From positions 310,001 to 374,000 of the forward strand of contig CALYLO010000004.1 of NCBI GenBank assembly GCA_944800085.1: DNA of 64,000 bases, given 5' to 3'. The notes under the pieces are model-generated. The model saw only the letters and a list, made by a program, of their open reading frames with translations. It made no database searches and was not told the origin of the DNA. This document shows, in pieces, positions 16,966-25,625 of this stretch; positions within the stretch are counted from its first letter, which is position 1, and each line of letters starts with the position of its first letter. A program made the position numbers and the translations under genes. The DNA comes from Paenibacillus melissococcoides. Lineage in GTDB: Bacteria; Bacillota; Bacilli; Paenibacillales; Paenibacillaceae.

Positions 16966-17017
16966 GCGTGAGGGCGTATCCTTAAACCAATACGTGCTTT
17001 ACAAATTGAGTCGCTGA
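16907..17017 (+). pseudogene. HicB antitoxin C-terminal remnant
   Basis: A 36-codon frame reads HLKVTLHRQLAEQAEREG followed by VSLNQYVLYKLSR, which is the ribbon-helix-helix tail of HicB-type antitoxins. The HicB N-terminal domain and a hicA gene are absent. It overlaps, in another frame, the end of the membrane-protein gene, so it looks like a recombination scar. Confidence 0.6.
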
Positions 17018-17040
17018 CAGAGTTCAGCGGCTTTTTATTT
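17010..17040 (+). terminator. Terminator after the hicB remnant
   Basis: GTCGCTGA (17010-17017) pairs with TCAGCGGC (17024-17031), followed by TTTTTATTTT. Confidence 0.8.
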
Positions 17041-17045
17041 TGACC

Positions 17046-17533
17046 AAAAATTATTTCCCGAGATTCTTACACGTCATGTAAGGTTAGACAGCGACCCCGT
17101 GAACAACGTTTTGAGCAACCGCGAAGCCTTACGGGGTAAGGGATTAAGCTATTCCCGTGAACAGCGATTTGAACAACGTTTGATCAACCTTTTGATCAAC
17201 CTTTTGAGCAGGTATTTCCCTTAGAGCCACAAGGGTTTGAGGCATGTGCGTGAACAACGATTTGCACCACGATTTGATCACGATCAAGAATATATAGATC
17301 TATATAGATAATTAGATCTTAGATCTACTTTATACGTACTTAGATAAAGAGATACGTCGCAAATGTCATTCAAAATAGAATGACGTTTTTTTCTGTGAAA
17401 ATCCAAACGCACTCATGAACGATTATCGTCTTTAAAAAGCAGCAATTTTCTGAGAAATGACCATAAGATGCCCGGTCCACCTTCTTTGAAGGGGCCTTGT
17501 TTAAAATCGCTATGTTTCGTCAATGCTGTAAGG
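17046..17533. other. Gene-poor region with decayed frame and AT-rich palindromes
   Basis: About 490 nt without a supported gene. A frame is open from about 17032 to a TAG at 17222-17224 and would encode VRLDSDPVNNVLSNREALRG and then repeated EQRFEQRLINLL-type words, but it has no start codon; it resembles the repeat-containing middle of phage replication-organiser proteins. Further right lie the AT-rich palindromic words TATAGATCTATATAGAT and AGATCTTAGATCT (17290-17330). A hairpin GGTCCACCTTC/GAAGGGGCC (about 17477-17497) may belong to the adjoining IS110 element. Confidence 0.4.
17099..17285. repeat. Iteron-like 11-12 bp direct repeats
   Basis: Repeated words of the form GAACAACGTTTT, GAACAGCGATTT, GATCAACCTTTT (twice in a row at 17181-17204) and GAACAACGATTT recur with 11-12 bp periodicity in three clusters: 17099-17118, 17158-17212 and 17251-17285. 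Each cluster begins CGTGAACA. The pattern looks like initiator-binding iterons next to an AT-rich region, but no initiator gene is adjacent. Confidence 0.5.
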
Positions 17534-18693
17534 TTAGTTGATCTGCATGAGTGGTGCTTGTGGTCCACCTTCGATGTAAATTTGTTTGTTCTTCAGCATG
17601 TGGTAAGCAATGATAAGTATCTTACGTGAAATGGCAATGCAAGCTTTTTTCTTTCCTCGTCGTGAAGCAATCTTCCAGAACTTTGTTGCCAAGACCGTGT
17701 TTCGTGAGCGAGCGATTGCCCAAGACGCTTCGCATAGTGTCACTTTTGCATGAGGATTGCCTTTTACGCTTTTTGTACTTTTTTTTTGCCTGCACTCTCG
17801 TGGTTGCCGGGTGCTACGCCAGCCCAAGAGGCAAGGTGATCTGCGGATGGAAATTGCTCCATATCGGCCCCGATTTCTGCAAGGAGTGCTGCAGCTGTTC
17901 GTTCGCTAACACCTGGAATGGTCTGAAGCAGTTCGTACTCCGTCCGATAGGGCTCCAAGTGATCGTTAATTTCGGCTTCCAACCGAGCAATGGACTTCTC
18001 TAAGTATTCGATATGCTCCCAACAATCTTTAATCAATCGAATTTGATGCGGGGTCATCGTGCCAAAAAGAGAGTCAGTAACTTCACTTTTTTTGTTCTTG
18101 ATCGAACCCTTGACGCTCGCTTCAACATCTTCCGCGTCAACGTAACCTTTTTCGATTAAGCGTTGCAACAAACTGCGCCCGGATACACCGAATACGTCTG
18201 AGATGACACTGCCTAGCTTGACGTTACCTGCTTCAAGATACTTCTGGATTCGGTTTTTCTCCGCTGTTAGGGAGCCGATTCGTTTTTTTCGAAGTCGGCA
18301 GAGGTCCCGTAGCTCCCTTAAGTCCTCGGATGGCACAAAGCTGGGCTCAATTAGACCGACTCGAAGCAGCTTCGCGATCCATTCGGCATCACAAACATCC
18401 GTCTTGCGGCCAGGAACATTCTTAATGCGCTGCGCATTCGCCAGTACGACGGTGAAGTAGCCTTCAAGGATGTTGTAGACAGGTTTCCAATAGATTCCCG
18501 TGCTCTCCATTGCGATGTGTGTAACGCCTTGGGACTCCAGGTACTTAAGCAGTTCGAAAAGATGTTTGGTCATCGTTCCAAAGGTTCGGATCTCGCTGTG
18601 GGCCTCCCCCGCAGCATCTGTGGTCATCACACAAACGACGATTGTCTCTTGGTGAACGTCCATTCCAGCACAGCGTTCAAGCAATACTTCCAT
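17534..18693 (-). pseudogene. IS110-family transposase, frameshifted
   Basis: Transposase of the DEDD type. The N-terminal RuvC-like domain has GMDVHQETIVVCVM (first Asp), AMESTGIYWKPVY (Glu) and KTDVCDAEWIAKLL (DxxD). The C-terminal transposase_20 domain has IPGVSERTAAALLAEIG and LASWAGVAPGNHES with its nucleophilic Ser region. The frame breaks at a run of nine A (17779-17787 on the minus strand); the rest (KSVKGNPHAKVTLCEASWA...) continues in another frame to 17534. GGAGGG lies 8 nt before the start at 18693. The break at a homopolymer may be mutation, slippage or sequencing error. IS110 elements lack terminal inverted repeats, so I cannot set exact ends. Confidence 0.85.
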
Positions 18694-19002
18694 CTTGGCT
18701 TCCCTCCATAACTGAAATACATGACGGCGGATGAATTCGAGCTTGAGCATTTTTCTGTTCGCGGTTCTCTGATTGGGCATACAGAGCCAGCACAGGTTTG
18801 TACACAGAACTCATCCTCAACAGTTTATTTGTCGGGGTTACACCACCATTAAAAAGAACGTGTTTCGCGTCATGTAGTAGCAGTATGGGAAATAGGTCCG
18901 ACCACTAAACCCTCGCTATTTTCATGCTAGGTTTGCGAACGAGAGTTCATGAATGTTTATTTTTATAAATCTATCAATCACATGAAAAGGAGAGATTTTG
19001 GA

Positions 19003-19362
19003 ATGAGGGTGTCATGCTGTTCGTGTAAGACGCCTTTTCATATCACGGCGATCCACACCGAAGACATGGGCGAGGGAATCGAGAAGGTGTATATCACATG
19101 CCCGATCTGTCGTCAGAAGTTTGTTGGATATTACACTGACGAATCTATTCGTAACCTGCAAAAGAAGATCCGGAAGGCTGCTCCCAAGCTTCGAAATGAG
19201 AAGTATGATCAAAAAGTTCTGAAGAAGAGGATCGCCAAGCTTCAGAAGCAGATGAAAAGCGAGATGGATGCGTTGCGCAAACAAATAGAAGTCGGCGCTG
19301 AGAAGGAACAGGAGGGACAGGACGGTGAGGGAACATCCAAGGGGGAAGCTTCCAAAGCTTGA
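19003..19362 (+). CDS. Zinc-ribbon phage protein with coiled coil
   Basis: 119 aa. Two Cys pairs (CCSCKTPF and CPICRQKF) form a likely zinc ribbon at residues 4-40; the rest is a Lys/Glu-rich helix. AAAGGAGA lies 10 nt before 19003, which decides this start over upstream in-frame ATGs. It is the first gene of the rightward late cluster and overlaps the next gene. It could bind DNA near the packaging site, as small proteins upstream of terminase often do; that is inference. Confidence 0.65.
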   Translation: MRVSCCSCKTPFHITAIHTEDMGEGIEKVYITCPICRQKFVGYYTDESIRNLQKKIRKAAPKLRNEKYDQKVLKKRIAKLQKQMKSEMDALRKQIEVGAEKEQEGQDGEGTSKGEASKA

Positions 19363-19639
19363 CGATGTGGTGTTGATTCCCGGGTGGTATCGCATGGACA
19401 TGCTTCAGGTTCATATTACTGGGGATACGAAGGCTATCCTTTCCTGCAATCGTATTCTCGCCGAGAACTACCGCGAAGTGGTGACCGTTGGCTGGTTTGA
19501 GCGCCTCCGAGGCGTAACGCTCGAACAAAAGCTTACGAAGCGAGTGATGGAAGCCCGGGAGATGATGCAGACTCACAATGAAAAGCTGAAGCAGCGCCGG
19601 GATCTGGAGAAGAAGATCAACGCGACACTAGGGCAATGA
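19325..19639 (+). CDS. Hypothetical phage protein
   Basis: 104 aa from a GTG start with AGGAGGGA 8 nt upstream. It overlaps the preceding gene by 38 nt. The first 60 residues look globular (PKLDDVVLIPGWYRMDMLQV), the last 40 are a charged helix. Not recognised. Expressed with the zinc-ribbon protein. Confidence 0.6.
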   Translation: MREHPRGKLPKLDDVVLIPGWYRMDMLQVHITGDTKAILSCNRILAENYREVVTVGWFERLRGVTLEQKLTKRVMEAREMMQTHNEKLKQRRDLEKKINATLGQ

Positions 19640-19963
19640 AAGGATAGGCGACATTTCCTTTAAGATAAACAGCTTCTGACGGCTTAACGTCGTTGGGAAG
19701 GGAATTGGTCTAGGGAAGTGACAAAGGTCGTCGGATATGATTCGCGAATAAGGAAAATCAGCCAAACGGGTCCTTCTGGAGGTCGTGAAGAGGTGCGGGT
19801 GCTGGCGACCCCGAAATCCGGCTAGATTTTAAATTTCAATTTTACTAGCGCTTTCCCCAGCAGGGAGCTGGGAGGGGGTGCTATTTTTTATCGCTTAATT
19901 CGAAGCAATAAAAAATACTTATCGGCTATTCGAGCCGTAAAAGCGAAAGTCGAGGTGGTTGGA
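19640..19963. other. Intergenic region ahead of terminase
   Basis: No gene seen. This 320-nt stretch just upstream of the terminase small subunit holds the terminator at 19846-19889 and is a plausible place for the packaging (cos/pac) site and the late promoter. Confidence 0.4.
19846..19889 (+). terminator. Terminator before the terminase genes
   Basis: AGCGCTTTCCCCAGC (19846-19860) pairs imperfectly with GCTGGGAGGGGGTGCT (19867-19882), followed by a T-run. It would need read-through or a promoter downstream for late genes. Confidence 0.6.
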
Positions 19964-20461
19964 ATGGCGAAACCAAAAGAGAAGGGAGAGCAGCTGCATG
20001 AAAAGGAGATCCTGACCAGTGAGCTCGGTGCAGTCGTCGGAAAATCACCACAGTGGATCCGGCAGCTGACCCGTGACGGCGTGCTACAGCAGGTCAGCCG
20101 CGGCAAGTTCGTTCTGGGCGAGGCCGTACAGGATTACATCCGGCATATCGAGGGCGAGTCATCCGACGGAAAAATCAGCTACCGGGACGAGAAGGCGGAG
20201 CACGAACGGATCAAGAAGGAAATTGCAATGCTGGAGCTGGAGGAGAAGCGAAAGAACCTGCACACCACCGAGGACGTAGAGCACGCCTGGGGTATGCTGC
20301 TGGTTGAGTTCCGGCGGAGTCTGGCCGGATTGCCGCCAAAGCTGGCGAACGAACTGTCATACATGGATGACGCGCGGGAGATCCGTATCCTCCTTGAAAA
20401 CAAGATTAACGCCGCCCTCCAGCAACTTGCGAAATATGATCCGTTGAGTGATGAGGAATGA
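19964..20461 (+). CDS. Terminase small subunit (Nu1-like)
   Basis: 165 aa. The N-terminal part (about 15-60, GAVVGKSPQWIRQLTRDGVL) is a MerR-like winged helix like lambda Nu1; the C-terminal part is helical and should bind the large subunit. It recognises the packaging site on phage DNA. GAGGTGG lies 5 nt upstream of the ATG; a GTG at 19955 is also in frame. The stop overlaps the large-subunit start by 4 nt (ATGA). Confidence 0.85.
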   Translation: MAKPKEKGEQLHEKEILTSELGAVVGKSPQWIRQLTRDGVLQQVSRGKFVLGEAVQDYIRHIEGESSDGKISYRDEKAEHERIKKEIAMLELEEKRKNLHTTEDVEHAWGMLLVEFRRSLAGLPPKLANELSYMDDAREIRILLENKINAALQQLAKYDPLSDEE

Positions 20462-22356
20462 ACGCACAAAGACGTAGAACGCTTGAACTTCTCCGAGATA
20501 CCATTCATCTGGTTGCACCGCCGGCGGCTATCGGTGTGGATGAATGGGCGGACGAACACCGGATTCTGTCTCCGGAAGCATCTGCGGAGCCAGGCCCTTG
20601 GAATACTGACCGAGCTCCATATCAACGAGAGCCGATGAGAGCCATTTCAGATCCCAATGTTGAATCTGTAGTGCTGATGTGGGGCGCCCAACTCGGCAAA
20701 ACAGATATCCAACTCAACACAATAGGCTATTTTACCGGTCACGATCCGTCCCCAATCATGGTAATTCAACCGGATCTGATGGTTGCAAGGGACTTTTCGA
20801 ACGACCGTTTAACTCCGATGTATCGAGATTCGCCGCAATTATCCACGCTCGTCGTTAAGGACAAAAGCCGGGACAGCCGTAATACTATCCTGTATAAATC
20901 ATTCCCAGGCGGCCGGATCAATATTGCCGGAGCCAATTCCCCGGCGTCGCTGGCATCCAAGCCGATTCGGGTGGTAATTGGTGACGAGGTTGATCGCTTC
21001 CCGGTATCTGCTGGAAAAGAGGGTGACCCTGTATCTTTGGTCACAGCTCGGACAGAGACTTTTTACAACAAAAAGTTGATATGGGTGTCGACTCCGACCG
21101 TCAAAGATGTATCAAAGATTGAGGCTCTTTACAAAGATAGCACAATGGAGGAACTACACTTACCGTGCCCGTCATGTGGTGAGCTGCAGATCTTGGAATG
21201 GAACCGAATCAAGTATGAGTATGACAAAGAAACGAGTCAATGCATTAGGGTCGAACATGTTTGTAAATATTGCGGAGCTCTCCATGCTGAACACGAATGG
21301 AAAAAAGATTACGCAAAAAATGCGGTTTGGATTGCTCAAAAAAAACATGCGACTAGGCGAGGATTCAAACTAAGTTCCCTTTATGCCACCATCAATGTAA
21401 CCTGGAAAAAAATCGTCAATAAGTGGTACGAGGCAAACAGAGGCGGTCCCGAACTGCTCAAAACCTTTTTTAATACTGTCCTGGCAGAGACATGGGAAGA
21501 AAAAGGTGAACAACTGGATGAAGATGTCCTATATAACCGGCGGGAGATGTACCACGCCGACATTCCGGATGGCGTGAAGATTCTTACGGCTGCCGTCGAT
21601 ACTCAGGACGATCGTTTTGAAGTAGAGGTTCAGGGCTGGGGCGCTGGTCACGAGAACTGGCGGATTCAGTACCATGTCATATATGGCGATTTAAAGCAAA
21701 AACAGGTTTGGGCCGACCTGGATAAGTTCCTGAAACGGACCTGGGAGGACATTTATGGTAACAGATTCCCGATTGCAATCACCTGCATGGACTCCGGCGG
21801 CCACTTCACGAATGAAGTGTACCGTTTCTGCAAGGAACGCGCTGCACAGCGCCTTTTTGCAATCAAGGGGGAAGGATCGGGAGACGGCACTAGGCTACCG
21901 CTCATAATTGGTACCAGCACGAATAACCGATATCGGGCGACGGTGGTCCGGCTCGGCGTAGATGAGGGCAAGTCAAAGGTCATGAGCGCTCTCTCGCTGC
22001 CACCAACGGACGAGGCAGGAAACAAAATGCCGGGATATGTCCACTTCCCCCTGACCACGCCCGAGCGAAACAGAGGGTATGAACGGCAATACTTCGAGGG
22101 GCTGACGGCGGAGGAACTGCGCACGCGCTACAAAATGGGGAGCCCGTACCAAGTGTGGGTTAAGGTCAAGCCCAGGAACGAACCGCTTGACCTGGCCGTA
22201 TACAATCGGGCGGCCATTGAGATATTGCAGCCCAATTTGGATGATATGGACCCTTATTGTAGTGTAAAAGCGGCTGTAGATATGAAACCTGTTCCTCCTT
22301 CTTATGCGGGGCCGGCGCCACGTCGCCGGAGAAGAGGAACGAATAGCAGCATTTGA
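20458..22356 (+). CDS. Terminase large subunit, GpA family
   Basis: 632 aa, normal length for the lambda gpA family. ATPase motor: Walker-A-like GAQLGKTD at residues 76-83 and Walker B VVIGDEVDRFP near 170. A zinc finger with two Cys pairs (LPCPSCGE and HVCKYCGA) lies around 235-275. The C-terminal nuclease has acidic landmarks AAVDTQDDRFEVEV and TCMDSGGHFTNEVY. It cuts concatemeric DNA and pumps it into the prohead, together with the small subunit and portal. Confidence 0.95.
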   Translation: MNAQRRRTLELLRDTIHLVAPPAAIGVDEWADEHRILSPEASAEPGPWNTDRAPYQREPMRAISDPNVESVVLMWGAQLGKTDIQLNTIGYFTGHDPSPIMVIQPDLMVARDFSNDRLTPMYRDSPQLSTLVVKDKSRDSRNTILYKSFPGGRINIAGANSPASLASKPIRVVIGDEVDRFPVSAGKEGDPVSLVTARTETFYNKKLIWVSTPTVKDVSKIEALYKDSTMEELHLPCPSCGELQILEWNRIKYEYDKETSQCIRVEHVCKYCGALHAEHEWKKDYAKNAVWIAQKKHATRRGFKLSSLYATINVTWKKIVNKWYEANRGGPELLKTFFNTVLAETWEEKGEQLDEDVLYNRREMYHADIPDGVKILTAAVDTQDDRFEVEVQGWGAGHENWRIQYHVIYGDLKQKQVWADLDKFLKRTWEDIYGNRFPIAITCMDSGGHFTNEVYRFCKERAAQRLFAIKGEGSGDGTRLPLIIGTSTNNRYRATVVRLGVDEGKSKVMSALSLPPTDEAGNKMPGYVHFPLTTPERNRGYERQYFEGLTAEELRTRYKMGSPYQVWVKVKPRNEPLDLAVYNRAAIEILQPNLDDMDPYCSVKAAVDMKPVPPSYAGPAPRRRRRGTNSSI

Positions 22357-22373
22357 AGGGAGGTGAAAAGGGA

Positions 22374-22607
22374 ATGCCTATTAGACCACGATACAGTTTA
22401 GAAGTCGCACAGCAGCATCTGAATGCCTGGCTGGCTGCGGAGCTGGCGATATCCAGCGCGCAGAGCTACAAAATCGGGACGCGCTCCCTGACCCGGGCGG
22501 ATCTGAAAGACGTCATGAAGCAGATCCAATACTGGCAGGAACAAGTGGATCTTGCGATGGGGATCAGGAAGAACCGCGTGCGCAGGTATGTCCCGTTGGA
22601 CACATGA
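22374..22607 (+). CDS. Head-tail connector-like protein (DUF6148/gpW type)
   Basis: 77 aa, alpha-helical, with the block LNAWLAAELAISSAQSYKIG and SRSLTRADLKDVMKQIQYW seen in DUF6148 and gpW-like small proteins between terminase and portal. GGGAGGTG lies 8 nt before 22374. In lambda, W lies in the same place and joins head to tail. The stop overlaps the portal start by 4 nt. Confidence 0.75.
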   Translation: MPIRPRYSLEVAQQHLNAWLAAELAISSAQSYKIGTRSLTRADLKDVMKQIQYWQEQVDLAMGIRKNRVRRYVPLDT

Positions 22608-24214
22608 GCATGGTGGATCGATTCATTATGGCGGTGGCACCAGGGTATGCGGCCAAGCGCGAGAGGGCCAAAACGGAGATTGTCCGGCATCAGGCGGTGC
22701 AGAGGGTCCTGAACCAAGGCTACGGCGACCACGGGGCCAGCCGGCGGAAGAAGTCGCTGCAATACTGGAACCCAGCTGCCGGCGACGCTGACGAAGACAT
22801 TCATCAAAACCTGGAAGAGCTGCGGCCGCGTGCCCGGGATCTGTACATGGGCGGCGCGCTGCCGAACGGCTCGCTAAAAACATTACGAACAAACATTGTC
22901 GGTACGGGGCTGCGATTGAAACCAGCTTTCGATGCCGATTTTTTACGCCTTACCGACGGCCAGGCGGACAGGCTGCGGTCGCAGATCGAACGCGAATTCT
23001 CCATCTGGGCCAATTCAAAGGACTGCGACGCCACCGGGCTCCATGATTTTTACGAGTTGCAGCAGTTGGCTTTTTTGTCTCAGATGATGAGCGGGGATGT
23101 CTTCGCGCTGCTGCCAGTCCTTCCGCGGCCGCACTCCATCTATGACATGCGAATAAAGTTGCTCGAAGCAGACAGATGCAGCACACCTAATTCGCAGGAG
23201 GGTCTGGCCGGAAACAGGATTCAATCCGGTGTCGAGGTCGACCAGGATGGAATGATCGTGGCGTACTGGTTTTCTGACCGTCATCCGGGCTCTATGTACG
23301 GCATGCCGATGAAATGGACCCGGGTCGAAGTGGTTGGGAGCGAAAGCGGTCGGCGGAACGTTTTGCACCTGATGGAGGCAGAGCGGCCTGAGCAACGCCG
23401 GGGGGTGCCGATATTGGCCCCCGTCATTGAGTCGTTGAAGCAACTGGAAAGATACACGGAGGCCGAGCTTACCGCTGCGGTCATTTCCGCCATGTTTACG
23501 GTTTTCATCGAGACAGAGAGCCCGGATCAGGACCAGTTCAGTCTGCCACCTGTTGACGGGCCAATCGAAAATGCTACGGGTGAACCGGTACCGCCAACAG
23601 ATGACGAATTACGGCTTGGAGCTGGCGCGGTGCAGTTCCTGCAGCCGGGAGAAAAGGCCACGATCGCCAACCCGGGCCGACCGAACGCCGGGTTCGATCC
23701 GTTTGTCTCGGCGATACTGCGGCAGGTTGGGGCTTCGCTTGAAATTCCATACGAGCTGCTGCTAAAAAACTTCACGGCGTCGTATTCAGCCTCTCGTGCC
23801 GCCCTGATCGAGGCTTGGAAGATGTTTCGCATGCGGCGAGCATGGATGGCGGCGGACTTCTGCCAACCCATCTACGCGGAATGGTTTGCTGAGGCTGTGA
23901 TTAAGGGGCGGATTGATGCTCCGGGCATATTCGACGATCCGGCGCTGTTCAAGGCATATACAAAGGCCGAATGGCATGGACCATCACAAGGCCAACTTGA
24001 CCCTGTGAAAGAGGTCAACGCCGCAGTGCTACGCGTTAAGCATGGATTCAGCACACGTCAACGCGAAGCTGCGGAGCTCACAGGCAGCGAGTTTGAAACG
24101 AACATTAGACAACTCGCATACGAACAAAAAATACGCGAGCAGTACGGCTTGGAAGGGGGTGAACCAGAATATGTCGAGGAAAAAGATCAAGATCAACGGG
24201 ACGATAACGAGTGA
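22604..24214 (+). CDS. Portal protein, lambda family
   Basis: 536 aa. It has lambda-portal landmarks: the N-terminal YAAKRERAKT region, ARDLYMGGALPNGSLKTLRTN, GVPILAPVIESLKQLERYTEAEL and PYELLLKNFTASYSASRAALIE. Twelve copies form the ring through which DNA enters and leaves the head. ATGA overlap with the preceding gene; its end overlaps the protease gene by 44 nt. Confidence 0.93.
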   Translation: MSMVDRFIMAVAPGYAAKRERAKTEIVRHQAVQRVLNQGYGDHGASRRKKSLQYWNPAAGDADEDIHQNLEELRPRARDLYMGGALPNGSLKTLRTNIVGTGLRLKPAFDADFLRLTDGQADRLRSQIEREFSIWANSKDCDATGLHDFYELQQLAFLSQMMSGDVFALLPVLPRPHSIYDMRIKLLEADRCSTPNSQEGLAGNRIQSGVEVDQDGMIVAYWFSDRHPGSMYGMPMKWTRVEVVGSESGRRNVLHLMEAERPEQRRGVPILAPVIESLKQLERYTEAELTAAVISAMFTVFIETESPDQDQFSLPPVDGPIENATGEPVPPTDDELRLGAGAVQFLQPGEKATIANPGRPNAGFDPFVSAILRQVGASLEIPYELLLKNFTASYSASRAALIEAWKMFRMRRAWMAADFCQPIYAEWFAEAVIKGRIDAPGIFDDPALFKAYTKAEWHGPSQGQLDPVKEVNAAVLRVKHGFSTRQREAAELTGSEFETNIRQLAYEQKIREQYGLEGGEPEYVEEKDQDQRDDNE

Positions 24215-25244
24215 TTCCAACTCGTTTATTTACCGCTGGTTTGGAATCCAGGTAGCAAGTCCGAACATGGTTGCGGATGCCCTGGAAGAGGCCAATGGGG
24301 AACCGGTTGACGTTTACATCAACTCCGGCGGCGGCTCTGTTTTTGCGGGCTCGGAGATGTACACCCTGCTGAAAGAGTATGCAGGCGAAGTGACGGTCAA
24401 GATTACCGGTGTCGCGGCGAGCGCCGCGTCCGTAATTGCTATGGCCGCAAACAAGACCCTAATCTCGCCTACTGCCCAGATGATGATTCACAATGCATCG
24501 TCAGGGACCGAAGGGGACAAGCATGCCCATCAGCGCAGCACGAATATGATGCATTCCGTGGACGAGGCAATTACCAATGCGTACAGGATGAAAACCGGGA
24601 AAAGCAAGGATGAATTGCTCGCCTTGATGGACGCGGAAACATGGATGAATGCCCAGCAAGCCCTTGAATTAGGGTTCGCGGACGAGATCATGTTTTCGGA
24701 GGACACGGTTGATGACATATCCAATAGTGCGACGCCGTTTGTGGAGTTGCCGCAGCAGGTCATCGATAAAATCAGGAATGAACTGTTTAAGGCTGGTACC
24801 CAGCAGCCTATGAACCATGTTCCGAATACAAAGACAGCGCCGGAAGACGGCGCGGAAGGAAGTGACGAACCAATGAATTTGGATGAATTGAAAGCAAAAC
24901 ACCCTGACCTGTACAACGAGGTGTTGAACCAAGGCGTTAAGCAAGAGCGCGAACGCATCACGCAGCTGAATGCACTGGCGGGCGCCCCGGGGGCGGGTGA
25001 AATCGTTGCAAAGGCGATCGACAACGGGTTGACGGCAGGAGAGGCCGCAATGGAGATCGTAAAGGCCTCGCAGGAGCGCATCACTAACGAAGGTCAGAAG
25101 CGCATGAATGACGCACAAAACAGTGGCGTCAACAGCGTGCCGGCGGACGAGGCGCCTGCGGAGAAGCCGAACCAGCAGGCTGTATATGACGCTGAGGCGG
25201 AAGCCTTGGCAGCGGAGATCAAAGCATTGAGAGGGGGCAAATAA
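24171..25244 (+). CDS. ClpP-type prohead protease with scaffold-like C-terminus
   Basis: 357 aa. Residues 1-185 are a ClpP/SppA-fold protease: INSGGGSVFAG, the Ser nucleophile region GVAASAASVIAMAAN, and the His in MMIHNASSG. The C-terminal 170 residues are helical and rich in Ala, Glu and Gln, like the scaffold half of lambda C/Nu3. It processes head proteins during maturation. AAGGGGG lies about 10 nt before 24171; a longer frame upstream has no family similarity. Confidence 0.9.
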   Translation: MSRKKIKINGTITSDSNSFIYRWFGIQVASPNMVADALEEANGEPVDVYINSGGGSVFAGSEMYTLLKEYAGEVTVKITGVAASAASVIAMAANKTLISPTAQMMIHNASSGTEGDKHAHQRSTNMMHSVDEAITNAYRMKTGKSKDELLALMDAETWMNAQQALELGFADEIMFSEDTVDDISNSATPFVELPQQVIDKIRNELFKAGTQQPMNHVPNTKTAPEDGAEGSDEPMNLDELKAKHPDLYNEVLNQGVKQERERITQLNALAGAPGAGEIVAKAIDNGLTAGEAAMEIVKASQERITNEGQKRMNDAQNSGVNSVPADEAPAEKPNQQAVYDAEAEALAAEIKALRGGK

Positions 25245-25245
25245 G

Positions 25246-25623
25246 ATGCCAGCATATTCAAGCGTACCGTATGACAAATTGATCGCCGGCATGGTGCAGC
25301 CGATTGTTACGCAGTCGATCATCATCACAAAAGGTGGAGTTTACGACCGGGGCACCGTCCTGGCACGTACTGGCTTCGCTCCGGATGGCACATGGCTCTG
25401 TACGATCGTTAGCTCTAAGGCTGCCGACGACGTGGGGAAAACGCCGGTCGGCATTTTGGCGGATGTGGAAGTTGATGCCACGCAAGCGGAGCAACGTGCT
25501 ACTGCATATGTACAGGGAGAATTCAACCGCGATGCGCTTATTTTCGCCGATGGCGACACGATCGACGCCTTCGAAGCTGCGCTCAATGATACGAAAATCT
25601 ACACGAAACGGGTGGTGGAATAA
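25246..25623 (+). CDS. Head decoration protein (lambda D family)
   Basis: 125 aa. TKGGVYDRGTVLARTGF and PVGILADVEVDAT are typical of the lambda gpD family, trimeric proteins that cement the expanded capsid. It lies between protease and capsid genes as in lambda. It starts 1 nt after the protease stop. Confidence 0.9.
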   Translation: MPAYSSVPYDKLIAGMVQPIVTQSIIITKGGVYDRGTVLARTGFAPDGTWLCTIVSSKAADDVGKTPVGILADVEVDATQAEQRATAYVQGEFNRDALIFADGDTIDAFEAALNDTKIYTKRVVE

Positions 25624-25625
25624 AC

